Of a DNA stretch of 64,000 nt, positions 1 to 11,900 are shown piece after piece. How positions within the stretch are numbered: position 1 is the first letter of the stretch; each line of letters opens with the position of its first letter. Below the pieces are notes generated by a model. It ran no database searches. It saw only the letters and a list, made by a program, of their open reading frames with translations, and was not told the DNA's origin. This DNA comes from Tribonema minus (lineage: Eukaryota > Sar > Xanthophyceae > Tribonematales > Tribonemataceae). The stretch is taken from the NCBI GenBank assembly GCA_017506865.1, contig JAFCMP010000004.1, positions 372,001-436,000 on the forward strand, written 5' to 3'. The translations under genes were made by a program, and so were the position numbers.

Positions 1-2788
1 CCTCGTCATCAATCTCGCGCCAGGCAACGGCTGCTGGCTCACAGAGAATCTTTGCAACAGCTGGACAGCATCGGAGCTATCAGTCTCGAAGACTACAGCA
101 GCGACAGTGCGGATCCTGACGACAGCTCGACCGCTGCTTCTTCTCTACAACTAGACACCTCCAGACCGGTATCAGCATGCATATCGGTGCAATGCGAGCC
201 AACCCCAATGTCAGCCAGATCGAGCCACAGCAGGGCGCACTCGGAGAGCTCGTCATCGCAGGCGGCAGCCGCGGCGGACACGGCACGGTGCATTGTCAAC
301 GCAGCAACCGTAAACAACCCCCTCCTGTCCATAATGAACACGGCAGCAGAGGCTGATCACGACGCTCTGCTACTGGCTGCGGAGAGAGGAGATTCGGCAG
401 CGGTGGCGTCCGTGCTGGGTATCGAGGAGCATCAGGCATCTGCGGTGGCGCAGCAGCTGATAGCACCCGCGTTCCATCCGGATGATGCGCGCAGCGCAGG
501 TCAGTACACCATAGCAGCAGCAAACATCGTGATTTGACTTGCTGTGATTCTTTGTCGGCATTCCTTCCAGTATTTCATCACTAACACGAGTAGCATGTTC
601 CGAGCACTGCGCATCCGCCTCAGACTCCATGATCATGCGCGCGCATCATGCTACGGTGCTGCACTGCGAGGCCAGCGGCAGCCTTTCCGCTCAGTGCCTG
701 CCGCTGCTGCGGGCGCAATGTGTGTAGCGATCGCGGTACTCTTTGGGGCTGAGTGTTGACATGCATGACTTCCAGTGAGTGCACTGCAGCGATTGCATAT
801 GTTACATGACATGTACGCACATAATGACGTTGTTCTCCACATCTGCAGACAATTCGCAGCGCTGCATCTCGCCGCCAGTAGCGCCCGCTGCTCATTGCTC
901 AGTACTTGCTGCTAACATAAATGATCGCGGTACATGTTGGGGCTGGTTGTTGACGTGCATGCCCGCACAGACAACTTCACGGCAGCAGCGCTCAGACTGC
1001 TGCTGAGCGCTGGTGCAGACGTCACCCACTCACAGTTTGTGTTGAAGTTGGTAGTAGAGTGTGCAGCGGCTGCGTATCACATCGCACACGCACACACGTC
1101 GCACGTCACGGAGAGAGAAGCAGAGAAGGCTACTGAGGCCGTCAGGGAGTCCGCAAGCAAGACCGCAGCAAAACTGCTCTCACCGTCACCATGTGCTCGC
1201 ATCCCCGTTTAGAGGCATTCACGGCAGGACATGAAGCTGTCACCCCCGGTGCAAAGGCGGAAGCCCCATCCGATCAAACCCCACTTGTCTGCCCCATCGT
1301 CTCGCAGACAACTTCACGACGCTGAACAACGCGGCCAGCAGTGTGTTGAAGTTGGCATGTAGTAGAGTGCACTTCTCATTTTCAGCGGCTGCACGTTACA
1401 TTGCACCCACTTCGCGCGTCCCCCAAGCCCGCCCGCCCGCCCTTGCGCCTCGCAGACGATTTTACGGCGCTGCACCACATGGCCAGCAGTGTGTTGTGAA
1501 GTCGGTAGTAAGAGTGCACTTCTCATTTTCAGCAGCTGCACGTTACATCACACCACTTTGCGCGTCCCCCAAACCCCCTTTCCCCCCGGTATGTCCCCCC
1601 ACGCCTCGCAGACAACTTCACGGCGCTGCACCACGCGGCCAGCGGCGGCCACGCAGCAGCGCTCAGGCTGCTGCTGAGCGCTGGCGCCAGCGTCAGCGCT
1701 CAGAACCGGGGCGCCGAGACCCCCCTGTTCCTGGCCTGCTACCACGGGCACAGGGAGGCTGTGCGGTGGCTGCTCGCGGGGGGGGCGCGGGTCGACGCGT
1801 GCAACGAGTTCGGCGAGACGCCCCTGTTCTATGCGGGTGAGGCGTGCTGAGCACTGTCGCTGCTGCTGCTGCTGGTGGTGCGGGCTGCTGCTGCTGCTGG
1901 TGGTGGTGTTGGTGCTGCTGCCGCTGCCGCCGCTGCTGCTGCTGCTGCTGCCGCTGCTGGTGCTGCGTGTGTTCGCCGGCGGTGATGCCATGTGTGTGCT
2001 TGTGGGTTTTGGGCGTGGTGTGGTGGCAGAATGCGTAGTAGTTGAGGTGCTGTTCAGTACGGTGACGGCTGAGCTGAGCTGCTGCTGAAGTGACCACCAG
2101 TGTTCCGCATGTATGCAGTCAGTTTCGCATACACTCATAACGGACCCCGAAGAGCAACATACTGCTACCATCAAATGAACCAAAATCTGCCACGCTCTGC
2201 AAAATGTTGCCTGCGGCTGCTGGCGACTGCGCATCAAAACAGTAATGATAGCAGCGTGATGACACTGAGACATGTGCACAGCACAGCGTCCAAGAGACAG
2301 AGCGTATCAGGCTTGCCACAGCTCATGTGAGCGCAGTGCTCAAAGTGGCAAAACTGCGGTGCAGGCTGGCAGCAGCTTTTGAATGGTCTACAAATTGGCC
2401 GACAATCTCCTGCCTATCAGATGACACGTGTGAGCTTTCGGTAGTATGTGTATGCTATTGTACCATGCAGATTCGCGCATCTTCCGGCGATTGCCCAGAT
2501 TCCAGTCAACATTGGTGTGTTGACAGCCTGAGCGTGAATTTTCCACCCGGCATCATTGCTCAGCATTAAACACTGATCCAGTGACTCGACTCATTGACTC
2601 GGTGTCCTGCAGCGCGGCGCGGCCACCACGAGATTGCTGAGCTGCTGCTGCAGAACGGCGCTGATGCTGCGGCCCAGAACAAATTTGGCGAAACCGCCGC
2701 TGAAGAGGCGGAGGACGAGACCTTGGCAGCGATGCTCAACGCTGCGGCGCATGCACCAGCGCGCGCTGAGGGGCGCAAGTTTTACTGA
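1..2788 (+). CDS. Ankyrin-repeat protein, 3' part (exons <1-499, 1612-1836, 2613-2788)
   Basis: The reading frame is open from the left edge, so the 5' end lies outside the window. Three exons join in phase (499, 225 and 176 bp; 299 residues visible). Splice sites are a GT donor at 500, acceptor AG at 1610-1611, donor GTGAGG at 1837 and acceptor AG at 2611-2612. Exon 1 is Ser/Ala-rich and ends in one weak ankyrin-like unit (DALLLAAERGD). Exons 2 and 3 encode three good ankyrin units: TALHHAASGGH, TPLFLACYHGH and TPLFYAARRGHHEIAELLL. The protein ends in a short polar tail at TGA 2786-2788. Ankyrin repeats are protein-binding scaffolds; nothing visible identifies the partner. The splice phases and the continuity of the repeat across both junctions make the structure firm. 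The upstream domain is unknown. Confidence 0.85.
849..1611 (+). repeat. Decayed copies of the head of ankyrin exon 2, with acceptor-side intron
   Basis: The sequence around the true acceptor (CAG then ACAACTTCACGGCGCTG, 1609-1627) recurs upstream at about 849, 967, 1306 and 1454. Each copy starts with a CAGACAA- or CAGACGA-like string. The copies from 967 on are followed by shared intron sequence containing GAAGTTGG/CGGTAGTAG, and two carry CTTCTCATTTTCAGC. The two nearest units are about 150 bp apart and very similar; the outer ones are more diverged. Only the copy at 1612 runs on into a full ankyrin reading frame, so the others look like decoy acceptors or dead exon heads. Confidence 0.7.
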
Positions 2789-3594
2789 CACTGCCATTGT
2801 GAGCAGCGCTCAGCGTTTTAAAACATGCAATGAGACATTGATGGTTGATCTTCGGGCAGCGTGCGTTGTGCTGCTCGTTTGCTATGCTGTGTGTGTGCAT
2901 GTGCTGCATGATGATACGCCAGCAATGCGAAGGTGCTGGCAGATGCTCACTGGGCATCTGATGAAGTGGCTTGCCCGCAAGCTGTCATGGTGCATGAAAG
3001 ACACAGCAAGCATATGCCGCGCTGTTGCAAGCACTTTGAACAGTTATTGGGAGGCACACGACTGTATCATAGTTGCAGGTCATAGTTTCAAGTCGGGGGG
3101 TGCATGCGATGCATCATCAGCTGCGACAGCCACCATAATGTGAAGTCACAACTTGATGATGTAATACACAGTGTATTGGCGAAGCCATCGCCTCCATATA
3201 TTTTTTATTGCTTGAGTTCATGCACATCCTTTGCCTGTTTTTTGAGGTGCTCCTGTCCATCGGCAAGTGGGCTGTTGGCATTGCCAAGCTGGCAAGCTTT
3301 TGTTCTGCTTTGAAGTGCGCTGTGGCATTGTGCATGCTTGTCTCATTCAGCAAAACCTGAATGTCCGACAGCGCCGCTGCGGTTGCTTCGCCATTGAATC
3401 GCAGCGCAGTGCTGTGATACTCATCGCAGCCATTGCTTCAGTGTACTTGAGTTCATGCACGTTGTTTTAAGGTGCTCCTGCCTGGTGGCAAGGGGGCTGT
3501 TTTGAATGCGCTGTGGCATTGCTCAGTGTCCGTTCACTAGGTGGCAGTGCTCGGAGCTGGCCTTTTTCTTGGGGCTGTGGGCGTGCTTCGAATG

Positions 3595-3775
3595 CAATTT
3601 AGCAGGCCCAGAGGTTTTGCCTTCAAGTATTGTGATTGTCTAGCAAACACAGAACCTTGCTGGTGTCAGCATCATCTGCCATCCCCTCTTGTAGCTCCCA
3701 AGGACCAAATCACATAAGCACTAGCATACCCCCCTCGCAATGTGCACTAGCTACCCATCAGAATAAACGAGCATC
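3595..3775 (-). repeat. Diverged copy of the first exon-intron junction of gene X
   Basis: This segment matches 7330-7465 in the same orientation. Shared strings include CCAGAGG, GCCTTCAAGTAT, AACACAGAACCTTGCTG, TCAGCATCATCTGCC and AGAATAAAC. The source covers gene X intron 1 and the end of exon 1, so this is a stray copy of an exon edge plus intron about 3.7 kb away. Confidence 0.6.
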
Positions 3776-4481
3776 TTTGAATGCAAGTAAATCAGGGAAA
3801 AACTAGTGAATTGTGCAAGGCCAGTCGATCCTCTGACTTGCAAGCATTGGCTGGGCGCCATGGAGCATGGCACCACAATATTGCCTCGTGCATGCTACTT
3901 TCTCTCAGCATCAGAGCTTTGCCAGGCTCTGCTATAACTAAGAGCAATTGCAGGTTGAGCGCAGGTACGTCTCAAGTCAGTGTGCATCTGTCAACAAGTG
4001 CTGTCATCTTCTGTGTCCACATCAATCACTGATGGTCTAAAGCGTGCGGCACAAAGTGGCATCGGGCATACACATGAAACAAAGTGCCCACAACAGCATG
4101 GTAGAGCTCAGTGCACATGAGCTTTCTCAGCGTATATTTGTGCATGTACGTGTTGCGCTGATGGCGGGGAGGGACGCAAGCACCGTGTCAGCTATTCTGT
4201 GTGCAAAGCCGCCCTCAGCTTGTACATCGATGCTTCGTTTGTTGCCACCAAAGCCCGTCGGGGCTCTTCTGACATGTAACATAGAAGTATATATATATAC
4301 ACAGCATGGGCGCTCGGGCAACTGCAGTTTGCCCAGTGCACTCATGCATGATGAAGGGCTGTCCTCTCCAAAACGATCGTTGTGCAGGTCCTGGAGCCGC
4401 CAGCGGCGATGCGCCATTTGGCGCCACTACAACCCCTCGTGCTGTGCTGCTGCAGAGCCAACGCCCCTACTGCTCTTGCTC

Positions 4482-4955
4482 CTACATGGAATGTTGCTAC
4501 TTGAAACGCAATGCGTTTGGCCCGCCATTCAAACGTCCTTCAAGTTCTTTGAGCGGCAGTCTCGAGGTGCGCACACAGTTATGGCTGGTGGTGGCACCAC
4601 TGCTGGTCTCACTTCTACATAGGATGCCGCTGCTTGACACGCGATGCGTTGGCCCGCATTTTTAACACCCTTCTTCGTGCGGAGTCCTGAGGTGCGCACG
4701 CAGTATGGCTGGTGGCACCACCGCTCCTACATGTGATGCCATGCATGCTTGACATCGATGCGTCGGCCTGCCGTTCACACGTCCTTCTTCGTGCAAAGTC
4801 CTGAGGTGCGGACGCAGTATGGCTGGTGGCACTACCGTGACCGCTCCTACATGTGATGCCATGCTTGACATCGATGCGTCGGCCTGCCAGTGCCGTTCAC
4901 ACGTCCTTCTTCGTGCAGCTGTCTTGATATGCGCACGCAGTCGTGGCTGGTGCCA
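4482..4955. repeat. Tandem repeat, four units of 111-133 bp
   Basis: Units begin near 4482, 4615, 4726 and 4846 with CTACATG/AGGATG-like strings, then GATGCGTYGGCC, CACGTCCTTCTTCGTGC and CGCAGTATGGCTGGTGG. Two of the spacings (111 and 120 bp) are multiples of three. On the minus strand a frame from about 5234 to 4662 stays open across the units and repeats a segment containing PPAILR and RTPHEEG/RTLHEEG. Whether it is translated is unknown. Confidence 0.7.
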
Positions 4956-5387
4956 CACGGGCAAGCAGAGGCTTGGCAACGCAGCCCGCCCAATCTTTGG
5001 CGCACCACAATGCCCTGTCGATCCAAGGCAGCGAAGCTGCAGGCATGAAAGGGTCAAGCACCCAGTGCCATCAGTGACGGGCGAGGAACGGAAGTCTTGC
5101 AAGACATTTACAGAAACAAGGCGGCGTGTGGTGGTGCAGTGTCGAATGCCACCAGTAACCACTTCCGCCCACAACACAGGCCTGAAGAAATGCTCCTCGA
5201 TGAAATGTTGTGGCGTAACATGTGACACAGTCACTTCGGTGCGTCAACTTCAATGGTACCCTTGCGCTTAAGGGGCAGAAACTCTGTGACCCTACACAAC
5301 ATGCAACTATGAAACTCTTATGAAGTGCTTTGTGCAGCGATGTGCTGTCAAGATCAGGTACCCGGCTGGACCAAGGTATACTCACCT

Positions 5388-5840
5388 CTGGCATCCTCAG
5401 CCTCCATATGCTCAATCACCACAAGAACGCGCATAATCATGCAGCCACCAGCCAGATTAGTACGTGTAGAGGTGCAGTATCAAATGCGCGCCATCGTGAC
5501 CTCGGCCATGACCAAAGCCTGAAGCGATGCAACATCATGTACTTCGTATGTACCTTCAAGTTTCACTTGAAGTTGTATTTACCTCTGGCATCCTCGGCCT
5601 TCGTGTGCTCAATCACTGCCAGAATGCGCATGACCAGCCACCAGCCAGACTAATACATGCAGTGGTGCAGTATTAAATGCGCGCCATCGGAACATCGGCC
5701 GTGCCCAAAGCCTGACGCGACGCAACATCATGCATGTACCTCAAGTGTTCCTTGAAGTTGTACTTGCCTCTGGCATCCTCGGCCTTCACGTGCTCAATGA
5801 CCGCCAGCAGGCGCGTGACCAGCCAGTCTGGAACGCCACG
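5388..5840 (-). repeat. Exon tail of gene X present three times (period about 190 bp)
   Basis: The end of gene X exon 3 with its donor and about 120 bp of intron occurs three times. The exon-end sequence (minus strand GATGCCAGAG) is followed by GCAAGT at 5767 in the copy attached to the full exon, by GTAAAT in the middle copy (about 5585) and by GTGAGT in the outer copy (about 5390). Shared flanks include CATCGGCCGTG- and CAAAGCCTGA-like strings. The outer copies are exon edges without exon bodies. Confidence 0.75.
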
Positions 5841-7734
5841 GAAGCAGGGCGAGCTCTCAGTGAGATGGACAGCGTGCTCCCATGTCGTGTGCCCGTGCGC
5901 TGCCAGCAGTGTGGCCATGACACATTTGGCGTCCATCACTGGCAATATGGGGCTGTTGACCAAGGCCATTTGAAGCTTCGTGCATGCCAAGACCGGTAGC
6001 AACGGGCCACCTACGCGCATCGGCGTCACAAGAGGGACAGAGGACGAGTCTTGTCAGCATGCGCAAAGAGCGATGCAGGGCAGGCACACAGACCAAGCTC
6101 CCACATGGAGCGCATTACGAACCGACACGCTGGTTGTGTGACACAAATCGACGTTTTGATGCTTGTACTGACACTGCTGACTGATGCAGATTACTGGTGT
6201 GACGCATACTTCAAGTATCGCATGTGCAACAGCGTCAAAGCTTGCCACTAAGAAGAGCTGCGCACTTAATAGAAGGCCCTCTTTGTGCAATATCAGAACT
6301 CGAAGACTAATTAAAAATGGGCGTTGCGACGTCACGGACGCCATGTCTGGGTGCTTAGTGAACTAATCCTACAATTGATGACAGTTCGAAAGACTACAAG
6401 ACCAGTCGTTGATATATTGATCATCATGATGGCTGCGAAGTATGAGACGCTCAAAAGGGTGTTGCGGGGACTTAGAAGGCACAATCGCGGGCATGTGGTG
6501 GGAACCAGAAAATACCGTCGTGGGCACGTAGCCTCTGGCCTTCAAGTCCACCCACGAGAATGTTGGTCTTGTATATATTGAATCAGGGTTGTCCAAAGCT
6601 ACAGAAATACACGACAGTCACTGTCGCATTTTATTATGTAGCGATCAGCAGTATCAAGAAACCTAAAAATCTTCGGGCTTGATGTTTCACCTTTCCTGTG
6701 AGGAAAATCGCTGTGCGCAACCCACGCTTAAGCTTGCTTGCTTGCATTCCCAAAGCGACACAGGAGTTTTCGACTAAAACAAGGTCAAGACGAGTGCAAA
6801 GAGTTTGCTGTGCGTGAAGGAGGCAGACGCTATAGCGACCATGCACAAGCGCTTGCCGCTCAGCGTTATCTTTGAAGTGTCGTGCCAACAGTGGCTCAAC
6901 ACACCACGCATCGAAAGCGCACCGCTGCAAAGAGCTCCATCGCTAGTGTGCGGCGAGACTGCAGCATCAGGCACTTGATGCCGGACAAGCAAACCTCTGA
7001 CACGACACAGCCGCCCACCTGCTGAATGACGGCCTTTGAGTTCCTCCTCCGTGACATCCTGATAAGGGCGCACAGCGTCCATCAGCTGGATGCGGCACTC
7101 TATCTCTTCTCGTAAGGCATCAATCAAACCGCGTTTCTGCTTCGTCGCCTTGGCATAACCCAAACTGTTCTGTGCCAACGCCAGCGCTCCAGGCTGCCGC
7201 TGGAAAACATAGCGAAAGTACTCTCGCATGCCCCACTTCGCCTCTCGCGCCACAAGCTGCACAAGTTGCTTTGGCGCCGTCACTTTGCGCCATAGCTGTT
7301 TGATGGGTGGTGTCCTGCATTTGACCTTCCAGAGCAGCCCCAGAGGCTTCGCCTTCAAGTATCATGATCGTATAACAAACACAGAACCTTGCTGATCTCA
7401 GCATCATCTGCCCCGCATCCCCTCTGCTACAAACACACCTGCGCACTCCAGAATAAACCATCTTGAAGTTATCATGAGTAAGTGTGAACCGTCCTTGGTG
7501 TTGACGAGCAATTGCGGCAGCCGAAGTGAAACTGTGGCACGTGCTTCTTTTGACAGCAACCCTCCCCAAGGGTCCACCTGAAAGTACCACGAGCGAACCG
7601 GGTGGTGGTGGCGAGCAGGTGCGCTTTATGCTTTTGAAGTCCAAAGCAGGTAGCGAACGGCATCGCAAGCGTCGAGGCGGCCATCTCTTAAGCCCAGCTG
7701 ATGCAGCCTCTCCGATACAAAAGTCGCAGGTCAT
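5768..7734 (-). CDS. Gene X: protein of unknown function, three exons found, 3' end not resolved
   Basis: Exons are 7734-7439, 7314-7019 and 6010-5768. The junctions agree in phase: exon 1 ends two bases into a codon, and exons 2 and 3 end one base in. Candidate start is ATG at 7734, but the frame is open for some 20 codons upstream, so a spliced 5' exon is possible. Exon 1 has CDFCIGEAASAG and a PPPPGS stretch. Exon 2 is basic and probably helical (KQLWRKVTAP, WGMREYFRYVFQRQP). Exon 3 has LPVMDAKCVMATLLAAHGHTT and PDWLVTRLLAVIEHVKAEDA. I do not recognise the family. The exon 3 donor is GC (GAG|GCAAGT), a minor but accepted class. Downstream exons were not identified, so the gene is incomplete or decayed. 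Confidence 0.5.
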
Positions 7735-8176
7735 CTGCAGAGCCTTGCCATGGTGCGCCAAGTGAGCGCTCAGGCCAAGTACACCCTGTTCAGTAAAGTT
7801 GATAGTTGCTGCTGATGACGCTGGTCACCACTCTCTTGTGTAAGGCATATGGCTCGCTCTGGGTATTCCTGTTACAGAAATGATTATTATTCTAGCATTT
7901 GTGGCTACCAGCAATGCTGCAGGAAAAGCTAACACAGGTCTGCTCTCCGTCCAGCTTGTGCACGCACTTCGTTGCACTGCACGTGGAAATATTTACTGTG
8001 CGCACTGCTGCAACAGGCTGGAGTCTCAGCTCGTTCAACTTGTTATTACTGCCAAACTCAAAATGCGACTGGATGCTGTCGTCTGCCCTTGCAGTGGCCC
8101 TGCCAGTAGCCATGTCACGTGGTGGCACTCAGGCTGCTACTCCTGAGCATCATGATGCGAAGGCTTGAAGCTGCAG

Positions 8177-8995
8177 CGCTACATCGACGAGCGGGAAGAG
8201 GAGCTGACGGGTATTCATGAGGATATTGCCAAGCTGGAGGCTGCCCTTGAGTTGGCATTGTTCGAACCAATCAGCAAATGGCTGGACACTGAGGATGCAG
8301 CGAAGGCCCAACTGCGGCACCTGTATGACGACGTGCTTGCTCTGGAGCGGCTGCTGCACATTGACAAGCTGCTGCTGAACAGAGACAAGGAGCAGTGCTG
8401 TTTACTTCTGCAGCAGCAGCTGGACGGTGGCGCAGGTGGGTGCACAGGTGCAAGTGCGCAAATGTTGAACTTTCAGCTGCCTAGGTGTGAAGTCCAAGCA
8501 TGCACACTGCTGGTGCGCTTCAAGTTGAAGTGACGTGACGCATTCATAGGCCAGGTATGAATCGCACTGGCCATCGCCCTGCACCGCGCTACATCGACGA
8601 GCGGGAAGAGGAGCTGACGGGTAATCATGAGGATATTGCCAAGCTGGAGGCTGCCCTTGAGTTGGAATTGTTCGAACCAATCAGCAAATGGCTGGACACT
8701 GAGGATGCAGCGAAGGCCCAACTGCGGCACCTGTATGACGACGTGCTTGCTCTGGAGCGGCTGCTGCACATTGACAAGCAGCTGCTGAACAGAGACAAGG
8801 AGCAGTGCTGTTTACTTCTGCAGCAGCAGCTGGATGGTGGCGCAGGTGGGTGCACAGGTGCAAGTGCGCAAATGTTGAACTTTCAGCTGCCTAGGTGTGA
8901 AGTCCAAGCATGCACACTGCTGGTGCGCTTCAAGTTGAAGTGACGTGACGCATTCATAGGCCAGGTATGAATCGCACTGGCCATCGCCCTGCACC
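8177..8995 (+). repeat. Near-identical 410-bp tandem duplication of a coiled-coil exon
   Basis: 8178-8587 and 8588-8995 are direct copies with about four substitutions in 410 bp, so the duplication is recent. Each contains an exon rich in Glu, Leu and Lys ([31 protein letters not shown]), typical of a coiled coil, ending at donor GCAG|GTGGGT (8435 and 8845). Copy 1 has an acceptor (CTGCAG, 8171-8176). Copy 2 lacks it because its left junction is intronic sequence, and that junction places an in-frame ATG at 8557 ahead of the exon. Confidence 0.9.
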
Positions 8996-11900
8996 ACTGT
9001 CTGGTGCAAGTTTGTTGCCATGCTGATGAAATGAGCTTGCGCCTTGTCTCAAGCGCCGAGCAGTTTCCACAGCCACTGCTTCATCAACAGTGCCTGTGGT
9101 GTGCTGTATGTATTTCTGGAGTTTCTGGTCAAGCCAGCAAAGCAATGGCTAAGCTGTGCCACTTATGCAGCCCTGCTGTTGCTTCTTTGTTCATGCTTTT
9201 TGAGTTTACTGATTGTCAGTCCGGACCACAACTGCAGATCTGGCCGGAGTACTTAAGAAAAACAATAGTGAAAGTAATGGGTAAGTGCAGTGAATTGACC
9301 AATAAGCAGTCACCAGCCGGCATGCTCTACCTGACACCATCCAGAGTGGCAAGAAAATTCATCAGAGGTGTGAGGGAGTAGTATGTCACTTGATGTAGTG
9401 TTGCAGAGGCCAGGATATGGTTGGTGCTTGATTGCGGTAGGGGTGCCCCATCAATTCTCAAGGCACCCCCATGATATTTTCCAAGGATGTCAAGGATGTT
9501 TTCCGTACGTCGGTTATAGTTTGTGTCAAATGTATTGTTTCAAAGTATTTTTTGCAAATATATGACTCAAAGTATTCTTTGCAAATATATGAGAAGCATC
9601 ATCCACCCAAATTGCTTTGCCGCTGTAGAAACGGACGTTGCCAAATCTTGTACCGCTGTAATTTATCTTGAAGTTGCCAAAGATTTCTTGAAACAGGAAA
9701 GAGAGAAAGTGGCCCTCCAAATAAGCACCTTTCAATTCATATTTCAATGGCTCTGCACGAAGTGCCATGACAGGACTAATTTCAGTCCTGCAGAGCGTAA
9801 ACGAAGTGTGTATTCTATACTGTTCTTCCTTACCGTGCATCGCACTGCAGAACATGCCAGCTAAATCTACATTAAATTTTGATGGACCTGCGTCAAAAAG
9901 CCTCAAGTGTGCGTAAACAGCCGCACAGTCAGTGGCTTTGTTTCTGGAAAACGAATGCTTCTGCAGTGGCCTTTAAGTAGTTCCTCACACTGTACCGGCG
10001 CAAAATATTCAAATGCTGCCTATGTAAGAGGTTGCAACATGATGATGCGACACAATAAAACCATCTGGGGTCTGCACACAATACATTAACAGTTTTGTTG
10101 TGCATCCAATTCAGAGAATGCGCAATGAAATGTTTCATCGGTACCGCCTACTAGCAAAAGGTACCTGAGCCACCGCATGCGTGTCCACACTTGGGCTGTC
10201 AACCATGTTGTCACGCCCACTGGAAGGAACAACATATGTATATGAAGCGGCCTCACGTACTCCTCGCAATACTTCGATCAGTGCAGGTGCAGAGAGACCT
10301 AGCCTCAAACTTGATGTCGGTCCTTCCATACTTAATCCATTTAATGAAATTGTTATTAATAATCGCAAGGTTCTTCCGATCAATCCTTATTTCAAAAAAC
10401 TTTGGCAACATTTTTGGTGCTCTACTTGCATCCAACTTGCACTTCAAGCGCCACTCTGGCCATGTACAAATTACAATATCAACTCACCTGCCTCTGTTGA
10501 CGAACCTCGTGCCCATTTGATTATTCTGGCAGCGTTGAGGCATAGTGCTGGCACTGGAGGGTCACTATCTGCAGGTAAGCTGCGGTCGATGCTTTCATGT
10601 ACACTGTAAGGCATGGTGGCGCCACGCGTAGCTTGCCATCCAGCACTGAAGTCTGAACTAAAGACTCCCATGTACACTGCAAGGTTTGGTGGCGCCATGC
10701 AGAGCTTGCTGTTCAGCACTAACTTGAAAGTCTGAGGTTCCAAAGCAACCAACATATCACAAAGCAGAACACATGCCAAGTATATGGTGAGAGCCACGTT
10801 TGCGCAAAGGTATCAAAGGTAGTTGAAGCACGTCGCCTGCTATTATTTTTGCGCACGGGCCACGTGTGTGACATGGATGTAGGTCATCAGACACAACTCA
10901 TCAGATCAATATGCCTTACTAGTAGATCAGAGTTTCGGCTGCTGCGTAGTTGCTGAAGCAGCTTGAAACCTGTGCCCCAAGCATCGAAACATGTTTTTCT
11001 GAGCTTGTGGTCTCTAATAATGTAGTGTTGGCTGTGATTTGCTCAAGCACTAGTAACTGTTGTGGTCCTGCGAGCTTCTTCTGCTGGCTATCTTTTTGCA
11101 GCTCACATGCCATTGCAATGAATGTGGCTACTTTTCCTATGCTGCAGGCCCGCCACCGCCAAGCACGGTGTTCATCGCAGGATCTCCCGTCAGCACCAAC
11201 ACATTTGCGTCCATCGTCTCGCATCTGCCATCTCATGACGAAGAAGCAGGGAACACTGCAATCTACAACCTGCGCCCATACAGCACAAGCATGGACATCG
11301 CACCGCCAGTCAGGGCTATGTTTGCCGGATTTGGCCTCATCGCTGATGCCTTCTACCTGGGTGCCTACGACACATTGCTGCATGCGAGGTGGTTTGAGGT
11401 AAGGCGTACTCGCATCTCTCAGCAAGCACTGTCAGATTTTTCTTACTGGTCACTTGTCAATTGCGAGCTAGCTGCGCGCGCCATTCAAGGAGAGCTGCAA
11501 CTTTATTTCAATGTTGCACGATTCTCAAGTAGAATTATCAAAGGCTGGTGATTGGTGTTTGCAGACTTGTGTGAGCGTTTGCAGACTTGTGTGATAGTGC
11601 CAATTTATGCAGAAGTCAGCTACGCCGTGCCAGGGAAGCCGGCATGCACATGCTCTTGTTTTGTGCTTTAAGTCTGACCTCACGATGATAACTTGAAGGC
11701 AGCAGCACCAGCTGGCTGCGCATACGGCGACTGGCGCCAGTGACTGCTATGTAGTGTAGACAATGTTTCATGCCATCTTTTGGCACACATAAGTGAGTAC
11801 CATGGACACAGCGCAGCCTAGGCTGCTGCGTTGACGCAAGCTTTTCGATTGCATAGGCAACCCGGCCTCCCTTGGGCCTTCATAAATACAAGTCCATACG

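Larger units (their letters stand above)
2789..5767. other. Gene-poor stretch with tandem repeats
   Basis: I find no convincing exon set here. The stretch holds a copy of part of gene X (3595-3775), a four-unit tandem repeat (4482-4955) and, at its right end, extra copies of a gene X exon tail (5388-5767). Short open frames on both strands lack splice support or family signatures. Confidence 0.5.

Noticed and set aside
1548-2279. Minus-strand Ser/Gln-rich frame opposite ankyrin exon 2
   Set aside because: It is the complement of the ankyrin exon and a CTG-rich intron, and the plus-strand exon is firmly supported.
10919-11425. 168-codon minus frame over kinase exon 2
   Set aside because: The plus-strand exon joins its neighbours in phase; the minus frame has no such support.
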